From positions 186,001 through 250,000 of the forward strand of contig JAFEMH010000524.1 of assembly GCA_022495995.1 (NCBI GenBank): DNA of 64,000 nt. Direction: 5' to 3'. The first letter of the stretch is position 1; the number at the start of each line of letters is the position of its first letter. The stretch is from Adenophora triphylla var. japonica (lineage: Eukaryota > Streptophyta > Magnoliopsida > Asterales > Campanulaceae). The position numbers and the translations under genes are program-made. Of the stretch, positions 55,980 through 64,000 are shown piece by piece. The notes under the pieces were generated by a model. It saw nothing but the letters and a program-made list of their open reading frames with translations. It had not been told where the DNA came from and did not search any database.

Positions 55980-56600
55980 CAATCTTTCAAATCCCAAGAA
56001 CGTATCCTTAGTTCTTCTTAAGTACTTAGGATCATCTTGACTGCCATCCATTGGTTCTCAACAGGATCAGATTGGTATCGACTCATCATGCTTATAGCAT
56101 ACGAGACGTCGAGTCTAGTACAAATCATGGCATACATGACAGATCCAAGTGTCGCAGCATATGGAACTTCATTCATTCCCTTTTGCTCATCAGTTGTCAT
56201 AAGACAATGAATATTGCTAAGAGAAATACCATGACCCATTGACAAGCTACTCTTCTTAGAATCTTCTAATAATCTTGTCAATGTGAACACTTTGACTCAA
56301 ACCAATTTATCCTTCTAGATCCATCTCTATAGATCTTGATGCCAAGGATGTAAGCGGCTTCACCCATATCTTTCTTTGAGAAACCTTTCCTTGACCAAGA
56401 CTTAACAGTCTTAAGTGTCGGAACTTGTTTTTCAAATGAGTAAGATATTATTGTAATAAACAATGGAAATAATACCATGCTCCCACTGAATTTCATGCAT
56501 ACACAAGGTTCACCTTTGTACTTGATAAAGTCGAACTCTTTGACCAATTCATCAAAACAAAGATTCCAATTCCTTGAAGCTTGCTTCAATCCATCTTATG
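55980..56600 (-). pseudogene. copia-4 reverse transcriptase, C-terminal part
   Basis: 56278-56589 has MKQASRNWNLCFDELVKEFDF, CVCMKFSGSMVLF and KKDMGEAAYILGIKIYRDG; 56018-56290 has LEDSKKSSLSMGHGISLS, ATLGSVMYAMICTRLDVSYA and SRYQSDPVENQW. These are the RT palm/thumb of copia. The YVDD box region is altered (no intact YVDD). The N-terminal RT (56600-57110) is recognisable only as fragments. The strip 55468-55980 holds decayed RNase H. Confidence 0.85.
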
Positions 56601-57113
56601 GATCCTTGCAACATACATACTTTATTAGAGTTTCTTGGATCGACAAACTATTCGGGTTGTGTACTTTACACATCCTTAATAATCTTTCCATTTAAAGAAA
56701 GTCGTTTGACATCCATTTGTCATATCACATAGTCACAATATGCGATAATGGCAATTGAAATTCTAACAGACTTCGACATTGTAACTGGCGGAAAAAGTTT
56801 CAACATAGTCAATACTATGAATTAACCTAAATCCCTTTGCTACAATCCTTAGTCATGAAAGTATACACCTTCACATCCATGTCGCTCTTTGAAGACCTAC
56901 TTGCACCCTTTAGTTTTTACACTTTTAGGTAGCCCAATCAAGTTCCAAACTTGATTGTTAAACATGGATTGTAATTTGGATTCCATGGTTCCTAACCATT
57001 TATCCAAATTAGGAGAGGACATCGCTTCTTGATAGCAAGTAGGATCGTCATTCTCAATGACTTCCACTTCATCACTTTCCGCAACGAGAAATCACTATTT
57101 CTTGAGTTCGGAT

Positions 57114-58000
57114 CGTAACCTATCCAATCCACGATGGACTTGTGCATCTTGAACCGGTTTCACAACTCCTTTGTGAACTTGGTTCTGTCTCTACTCTTGG
57201 TTCCATATTATTTTCGGGTTCTTGAACTTCTTTCAAGATTAATTTTACTCCCACTAGATTCTTTATTGAGAAACTATTTCTCAAGAAACAAATCGTGTAG
57301 AGCAACAAACATTTTGTTCTCTTTGTGATTGTAAAATCAATATCCGAAAATAACCTTGTCAAATTTGGTGCTAACTTATAAGAGACAAGTCTCTTTACAT
57401 AAGATTCGCAACCCCAAATCTTCATGAAAGACAAACTAAGTTTTCTTCCATGCCACATCTCATGTGGGGCCTTAGGAACCGATTTAGTAGGGACTCGATT
57501 CAGTGTAACCACATTATTTCTAATGTATATCCTCAAAAGGAAATAGGAAATAGGAAAGTCTAATTGACACATCATCGAACGAACCATGTCCTACAAGTTT
57601 CAATTCCTCCTTTCGCACACACCATACAATGTGGTGTTCCGGGTGGAGTCAACTTTGAAACGATTTCATAGTTTTGAGATGATTGTCAAATTCTTGGCTC
57701 AAATATTCATTACCTCGATCTAATCGAAGTACTTAACAGTTTTACCAAGTTATTTTGTACTTCATCTTTGAAATGTTCGAAACATCTCAAACGATTCACC
57801 TTTGGACTTCATCAGATAGACATAGTCATATCTAGATAAGTCTTTAGTGAAATGTGATGAAATATCGAAGTCTTCCCCTAGCAATGCTACTTAATAGTCC
57901 ACATACATCTCATGTATAATGACCAATAAGTCACTAGTCCTCCCACTACTTTAGTGTAGGGTGGTTTGGTCGATAATCCCAATAAATAAGATCCAAAATC
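57114..58000 (-). pseudogene. copia-4 integrase remnant
   Basis: 57120-57587 reads MVRSMMCQLDFPISYFLL, then NRVPTKSVPKAPHEMWHGRK and KIWGCESYVKRLVSYKL, the integrase tail of copia. Farther right (57590-58000) the catalytic core is visible only in scrambled pieces. Confidence 0.8.
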
Positions 58001-58559
58001 CTCAAATGATTCATGGTCATATGAGTCTAAAAGTCCATGTTAATGGAGTTTAGATATATGTTTCTTATTTATTTGACCAAGCCGCAATGCCATATGAACG
58101 TGTTGTTCATATTGTTCGGTTTAGATTTCCCATTTATATTATAGATATCTTCAATGTTATTTTGTTTCTCATCTTCAAGGATATGAAGACTATTTAATGA
58201 CATATGCATTACAATAAGGCATATTATTAAATAAATATAAAACTTCTTATTGAAAATAAGAAAATTATATCCTTCATCATCCATTTAAGAAACATAAATA
58301 ATACTCCTACTCAAATCCGGAACGTAGTCATACTTGTTCAAAACAAGTACTACTTCACAAGGTAAAGTGACTTCATAAGTCCCTTATGGCTAATGTTGCA
58401 ACTCTTGCTCCATTCCCATGCTTAGGTTTAATTTACCTTATTTGAGTAGCTTTCTATTCTTTGTTCCTTGCACATTTAAACAAATGTGAGATCCAATCCG
58501 GTATCATATACCCAAGAACAAGAAGTCGAAAGGAAAATATCTATCATATAGATACTTGA

Positions 58560-58800
58560 AGTAGTAGCAATCATATTGCCCTTCTTCATCTTTTAGGCCT
58601 TCCTAATAAGCCTTGCAACTTTGCTTCCAATGACAATCTTATTGCAATGATAGCAAACTGCATCCTTTTGAGACACTTTGGGTTTAGCCTCTTCGGCTTT
58701 GACAACTTTTGTCCTAGGTTTAGCAACTTTTGCTTTACCTACTTTTCCTTCCTTTGTGAACCCTCTCTTGTGTTAACCATTAACACAATTTGCGGATTGC
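58560..58800 (-). pseudogene. copia-4 gag zinc-knuckle remnant
   Basis: The minus frame through 58600-58750 reads KVAKPRTKVVKAEEAKPK then DAVCYHCNKIV, the first half of a copia CCHC knuckle preceded by its usual lysine-rich stretch. The second half is lost. The remaining interior to 59300 is decayed gag. Confidence 0.7.
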
Positions 58801-59327
58801 TCCTTCTTTCATCATATGAATTAAGAGCTTTCACCACAACATATATCTTTTGCCTAGCTTGCACTTGGAACATTTCCTTTATGCGTTATGCTATAACAAA
58901 AGAATAGTTATCATGTGCTCAAGGTTCTTCATAAGAGCCTTTAACCATGGTGGCAAATTCAAGGCAAGCAATATTGTCAGAATCATCAATATGTTTCTAA
59001 TGTTGCTTCCTTATTTGCCCTTTGCAACATTTGCAATGGGTTTAGTAGGAACGGATTCGTCAAGAACGTACACATTTGCCTAAGAACAATTCTTGAGCGT
59101 CTGATCAAATCAGAATAACTTGTACCGTTCTTTTCGAATTTTGTCCTTCATAAGGACGAATCGCAATTATCATTATGTAATGCTACTTCTACAACAAAAT
59201 ATACAAATTATATGAACACATATCACTATCAACACATTTATCATTTAAGAGCAAATAATGTATTTTACAAATACTCCCACTAAATCATACACCTTCTAAT
59301 GCTAATAAGCATAATACGCATTTAATG

Positions 59328-59545
59328 GGCTAAGATCCAACTTTAATTTAATCTCAAGTACGCTATGGCGCACCGCTCAAGATTAAACTAATTAGGTAGA
59401 AAAACATCAATCATGTCGTATATGACTCTTAGGACTAAGATCCATCTTTAATTTGATCTCAAGTACGCTATGGCGCACCGCTCAAGATCAAACTAATTAG
59501 GTAGAAAACATCAATCATATCATATATGACTCTTAGGATCTTTTA
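59328..59545. repeat. Two-copy ~122 bp tandem repeat in the copia-4 leader
   Basis: Both copies contain 'tctcaagtacgctatggcgc', 'aaactaattaggtagaaa' and 'catatgactcttagga'-like ends. It lies between gag and the 5' LTR. Confidence 0.9.
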
Positions 59546-60190
59546 TGAGATTTATTTAAGACATCATATGTCTAAGCATATTTTAATCTCATCTTATGCC
59601 TTGGGTCCAAAACCATTTTGATAACCCAATTAAGTTCATCCATTTTAAACGTATAGGAACCACCATTTCCTCATCTTGCTCGCAAACGGAATAGAATCAA
59701 AGCACCTTGCTATGACAAGCCCACCCAAAACTATCCGAGTGGTCTCAAGTGTTTAAATCATGGATTGGCATAAAGAACTTAAAAGTTAAATGAAGGTTCT
59801 TTAAGGTAGATTATAAGCATATCAGAAAAGATAGTCATAATCATGCACCAGGTAAGTTCCCAGGAAGATAGGTGAGCCACAAGGACTACTTTAAGTACCA
59901 AATCTTCCTTAGACAGAACTCTCCTAGTCATGCACAATTAGAAATCAACTACGATTTGGCAACATAATCACTACCTTTTATAAACAATTAGTTTCCTTTT
60001 AAAATTTCGCGTAATTATGACTTGTTTCCATAAACAATCATAAAATCCAAAATTTACAATGTCTAAATCTAAACATATTAGGAAACTATAATGCAATGTT
60101 TCAACTAAACATTTTAGGAAATCACAATTCAATGTTTCAACTAAACATCTAATAAAATTCTTAACACTTAAGAACAAATAATTCATGCAT

Positions 60191-60410
60191 CGCGATAATT
60201 ATTAAAATCATATTTTAATCAATTAATCATGCATATCAATGAATCAATCTAGCATGGACTTATAAACTCAATTTTATAACATCCAGATTTTCATATACAT
60301 AGCAATAATTATTAAAATCACATTTTAATCAATTAATCATGTATATCAATGAATCAATCTATCGCGGACTTATAAACTCAATTTTATAACATCCAGATTT
60401 TCATATGAAC
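60191..60410. repeat. Two-copy ~112 bp tandem repeat in the copia-4 leader
   Basis: Copies share 'aataattattaaaatca', 'tcaatgaatcaatcta' and 'ataacatccagattttcata'. The interval 59546-60190 is AT-rich non-coding leader. Confidence 0.9.
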
Positions 60411-60487
60411 ATATCAGATTGTAAACACAATCACGTAATAGCGTAAAAATTGAATAAACCGATTCTACGCCCGGTTTTGGCTTATTA

Positions 60488-60580
60488 TGTCGCGTGACAA
60501 CATCGCCCGAGGCTTGATATGTCGCGCGACGTAACAGCCGCTTAACCTGAATTCCACATGGCTCGATATGTCGCACGACA
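60488..60580. repeat. Cluster of TATGTCGCGYGAC motifs in the copia-4 leader
   Basis: Three versions (60488, 60518 and 60568) of the same GC-rich motif found twice in each LTR. Two of them are palindromic (GTCGCGCGAC; TGTCGCACGACA is imperfect). They sit about 230-340 bp inside the 5' LTR. Confidence 0.8.
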
Positions 60581-60825
60581 TAGGCAAAATGTGTTACAGG
60601 ATTTCCAGATTCGAACCAATACAGATTACATGTAATTAAATCACGTAAAACAGCCTTTTTACAGATTTAATTCAGCATAAATTGAAAACGATTTTCACAT
60701 TGTTTCACATAAACAATTAAAAATTCTATCACATACAAAACATGCAATAAGCATATAAACAATTTATATCTTAAACCTAGCATGTTAATTCAAACTTAAT
60801 CATACGAACAGGCTCGATACCACCT

Positions 60826-62198
60826 TGTTGGGTTTTACGGGTCCATGCGCAGCGGAATTAAGCATTAAAAACATAAAACCCAAGAAGCCCTAGGATCCGT
60901 TCTATACAATTAATTTGAATACCTATGAGATAGAATTAAACCAACCTTGAAACGCTTTCCGGTCTTGAGCTATCGAACGATTTGATTATGTGATATCGAA
61001 TCACAAACTTCGTTCTTCAACTTGCTTGAACTCTAGGCCTTGATCGATGAACGAGCGAAGACCCTCTTTCGGTATCCACACCTTTGAATGAATCCAAGAA
61101 CAACTTCTTGATGATTGCTAGATCTAAAACCTTGAAGAATATTGAGAGAATTTGATTGTGAATTTTGCTTTAAAATTTCTGGCCGCTTTTTTAGGTCCGA
61201 TGTAACCCTTGTATTTATACTACAATAGTAGGAATACCTCTCCTAATCGTATTAGGAGAGACAGTCGTCAAACCGCGTCACGGCCTATTATGTCGCGCGG
61301 TATATTAAGCCATTGGCTTAATATGTCGCGCGGTATATATAGCCGTATACGAAACTCTCAACTATTCTTCCTCCGGTTTAACCAATTCATTCTAGTTGTG
61401 TGTGACCCAATAGGATTACATTATGTTGGCAATGAGTTCGATCATATCGAACCTCATAAGACATAAGCGGACTCTAGCAAGCCATTATGTCTACCCAAAT
61501 AATGCAACGTAAGAGTTCACGTTTCCAATGGTGTACTTCCATTTATCCCTTTGTCTCACGATGTTATATTTGAACACAAGTCATGGTCCTTGTCAACTTG
61601 TTTATTGTTCAATGCTTTCTCGATTATTGAGTATAATGATAATTCCAATCACATTGGGGTACGGCCATACACTTTCATCATTATTACTCATCGAGGGGCC
61701 CAAGCATAACATCTCTCTTCCGAGGGACAAATTCCTTCTTGACTTATCATCCTTCCCATCATGACTCCGATCATGCCAATGATAGTCTTTATAGATATCG
61801 TGTTAAGATATCGTTTGACTAAAATCAAACATGACTTTCATCATATGTAAGGTTACGATAATCTCAGGTCTAGGGACTAAATGAAGTGACCATATGAGAT
61901 TTAAATATGAGATTTAAGTATGACATTTGACCATGACATAAATCTCATGCGGGTCATGTCCAGTCACTTGTTCTCTAACAAGTACCCATAATTTCAATGT
62001 GCATCTCTTATGCATATAATCATCACATGATTATCCATTGACAATTATACTAATTATTCTCTTAATAATTAGGGACGGAGATTATTACAATAAATATGCA
62101 AACTATATAATAATCAAATAATAAACATAAACGATAAAGATGATACATGACGGTTTTTTCAGTTAAACATAACTAAAGCCTAGGGCATTACACCAACA
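60826..62198 (-). repeat. copia-4 5' LTR
   Basis: Same length as 54095-55467 and nearly identical outside about 61180-61350, where most differences are grouped. Confidence 0.95.
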
Positions 62199-62203
62199 GC
62201 CTT

Positions 62204-62461
62204 GGCATTATAGTTTACTAGAGCAATTTCCTCATTTTTCCAAGTTTCTATAGGATTAGAACCATAATTTTTCTCCCTTTTGTCATCACCTCCGGAACTA
62301 GAGGCGGAAATTTCAATCATGGGAGGAATATAGCCAACAATGAGACTAACCCAACCGCGATGATCAATATACTTATTATGAATAATCATTTTATCCTTTC
62401 AGATGGTATAGTTTGAACCATTTAGAGTAGGCGGTTTGTTATAACTATGATGACAGTCCAT
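62204..62461 (-). pseudogene. copia-3 gag N-terminal part
   Basis: Starts with the ATG at 62461 (MDCHHSYNKPPTLNGSNYTI), 43 bp from the primer site. A TGA replaces the expected tryptophan of the YxxW segment (about 62402), then KDKMIIHNKYIDHRGWVSL continues to the copia-4 insertion point, across which the frame runs on into 54094. Confidence 0.85.
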
Positions 62462-62517
62462 AGTGGCTATTTCAAGTATCGATCTCAGTTGAGTCGAGAG
62501 AAGGCTCTGATACCAAT

Positions 62518-63206
62518 TGAAGAAATGTAGCTAGCACTGATCAAACTTGTTTCGTCACTTGTGTGTACAGTTGATCACACAACTGTCCTAACAACTGTAT
62601 AAACAACTTGACAGAAAATAAACTTACCCAACAGTAAGTAAATGCAGCGGAATAACAACGAAGGATTAAACACTTCAGCAAGTATTTCTTGCTGGAAAAC
62701 TTTTCATAAAACAGCAACCTTGTTTGAGAATAAGTTGCAATAAAAGAAAACAAATCGTACGAAAAGATCAAACCGTTCTAAAACTTAAGAACATAAAAAA
62801 CTTAAAACAATATTGAAGATTCAAAGATCTAAACTTCAAGAACAAAGCAAAAGACTCAAGAAACTCTATAAACTCCATTTCTCTCTCTGAAATCCATGTA
62901 GTAGAATGAAGGGGATAGTCTCAATTTATAGTAATAACAATCCTTCTTCAACAAGAATTTTTCTCGCAACTATTTCCTTAACAACAATGAGTCCTTCCAT
63001 TATCTACAATGAGTCCTTTCATTCCTTGAGTACATATCTAAAATATAGGATCATTACTAAACATAATGGTTAGTCAGTTAGTCACTACAATCTAAACTAT
63101 ATATACAATAATTTCCTAACCTAATTTATGTAAAATATATATACTAATTTATAAATCAGAATCACAAATATATTTAAAAATATAAGAGTATTTTCATATT
63201 CTTTCA
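62518..63206 (-). repeat. copia-3 5' LTR
   Basis: Plus-strand ends are TGAAGAAATG and ATTCTTTCA. The primer site is adjacent at the left. A minus-strand TATA-like CTATAAATTGAG lies near 62920. ATTTC follows at 63207. Confidence 0.75.
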
Positions 63207-63937
63207 ATTTCATTGTTAATTCAGTAGCAAAAAACAAGAAGTAATTGTTTGCTAAAAGAAAAAAAAATTAATTATCGAAAAATGAAACTCAACTGCATTC
63301 CAAGTAAAAAAGAACATCCATTTCATTGCTAATTCAAAAAAAAATAAAAAATCTTACACTAAGCAAAGGCAACATTTAAGTAAGGTAATTTCAAACACCT
63401 CAAACAAACTAGACGCATATATGTATAAGATTAAATGGACTCAACATCAGAAAACAAAATATTTCAATTAACTTGATGACAAAAACGACCAATAAAAAGA
63501 ATATAAAAAGCGAAAGTGAATAATTTTATACAAAAAAACAAATTTGTACGAGCCTGAAATATTAAGTCGGAGTGTTGCCGGCAAAAGTTTCCCTTGCACA
63601 AGGTTTTGTAATGTTACTTATGGTGATGCGGCGGTTTAGACTGCATGTTAGGTTTGAGGAAGGAGGTTGAAGAATGGCGGTGCTAATAGGCTGGATGATA
63701 GGCATCGTTTTAGGATGGGAAAAATGGTGAAGTCGCTGAAAAGAGACGTCAAGAGATATAATAAGATCTAGATCTAGATGGGTGAAGACGGAGAATCCTG
63801 GAAGTGGGACCGTGGAAATGGTGGCAGGGTTTAGCCGATAAGAGTGGAGTGGGATCGGCTGGGCGGTACTTGGGTGGCAAGGGTGTCGGCGTGGAAAGAG
63901 GTGGCGTAGGGAGGAGGGTGTGGTGCTATATAGTTTT
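63207..63937. other. Low-copy-looking DNA, no gene called
   Basis: The left part (63207-63560) is AT-rich, with 'catttcattgctaattca'-like direct repeats near 63208 and 63318. The right part (63560-63930) is distinctly more GC-rich. On the minus strand it looks like a 5' region: a TATATAG near 63930, then a C/CT-rich leader. No sustained frame is seen, so I do not call a gene. Confidence 0.4.
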
Positions 63938-64000
63938 CCCTCCGTCCCATAAAATCTTACCCGGTTACTACGAACTCAGTTCAATCAAGTTCAACTTTAA
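63938..64000 (+). mobile_element. Start of a Stowaway-like MITE, cut by the window end
   Basis: CCCTCCGTCCCATAAAATCTT is the usual tip of plant Tc1/mariner-type MITEs. The other end lies outside the window. Confidence 0.6.

Larger units (their letters stand above)
54095..62198 (-). mobile_element. Complete Ty1/copia element (copia-4) nested in copia-3 gag
   Basis: Two 1373 bp LTRs (54095-55467 and 60826-62198), both TGTTGGG...CCAACA. GCCTT on both outer sides (54090-54094 and 62199-62203) is the 5 bp target duplication; removing the insert restores the copia-3 gag frame. The primer site TGGTATCGAGCC (60812-60823) and purine tract (AAGTGGGAGAC, at 55468) are in place on the minus strand. The pol order shown by surviving pieces is integrase, RT. 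LTR length and wording (SRYQSDP) suggest the Angela/BARE-like group. The LTRs differ mainly in one 180 bp cluster. The coding region is heavily decayed. Confidence 0.95.
49041..63206 (-). mobile_element. Sirevirus-like copia element (copia-3), split by copia-4
   Basis: Minus-strand Ty1/copia. The 5' LTR at 62518-63206 is preceded inward by the primer site TGGTATCAGAGCC (62504-62516). Gag starts at 62461, is interrupted at 62199-62203/54090-54094 by copia-4, and resumes leftward through knuckle, protease, integrase and RT to an RNase H end near 49390. RT and RNase H wording (for example ARYQADPKVSHL) matches the Sirevirus/Maximus group. No copy of the 5' LTR is found at the left, so the 3' end is truncated; its exact edge between 48900 and 49080 is uncertain. 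Coding is heavily mutated. Confidence 0.85.

Noticed and set aside
63560..63937. First exon of a minus-strand host gene
   Set aside because: GC-rich with a TATA-like box, but no continuous frame long enough to support a gene within the window.

Overview
This is nuclear DNA from a flowering plant, most likely a eudicot. It has one spliced host gene (a germin-like protein), AT-rich intergenic sequence, Stowaway-type MITEs, and many nested LTR retrotransposons whose primer-binding sites match plant initiator-Met tRNA. I see no rRNA gene, tRNA gene or CRISPR array, and nothing bacterial. The species cannot be named from the sequence alone.

Layout. 1-1536: 3' part of a Ty3/gypsy-type LTR. 1537-6927: decayed Ty1/copia element on the minus strand (copia-1). 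7450-21953: a 14.5 kb non-autonomous CACTA DNA transposon with a matched AAT target duplication. It holds about 10.5 kb of a ~168 bp satellite, two other short tandem repeats, two Stowaway MITEs, a gene-fragment-like segment and palindromic subterminal repeats. 22427-22808: a palindrome-ended minisatellite. 23575-28292: a very young copia element (copia-2) with LTRs that read as identical and an ATATG duplication, but with a broken coding region. 28515-29304: the germin-like protein gene, starting about 220 bp from copia-2.

30209-35772: two gypsy-derived, polymerase-less LTR elements joined back to back, the second split by an RTE-type LINE; the pair is flanked by TCATC on both sides. 35880-46484: a decayed Tat-lineage gypsy element with gag to integrase, a 78 bp tandem repeat and a long antisense ORF; another polymerase-less element is nested in its gag. 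46487-48372: AT-rich dispersed repeat, also present at 22932-23290. 48375-49040: Helitron-like start. 49040-63206: Sirevirus-like copia (copia-3) whose gag is split by a complete 8.1 kb copia-4 (54095-62198, GCCTT duplication). 63207-64000: low-copy-looking DNA ending in the start of another MITE.

The only host gene I consider probably intact is the germin-like protein gene. Every transposon coding region shown carries frameshifts, stops or deletions, so movement would need enzymes supplied by other copies. The best candidate for something undescribed is the CACTA element that carries a satellite array with higher-order structure, satellite being about 72 percent of its length. Next come the family of polymerase-less gypsy derivatives sharing a small conserved C-terminal domain, and the GC-rich hairpin shared by two unrelated LTR families.
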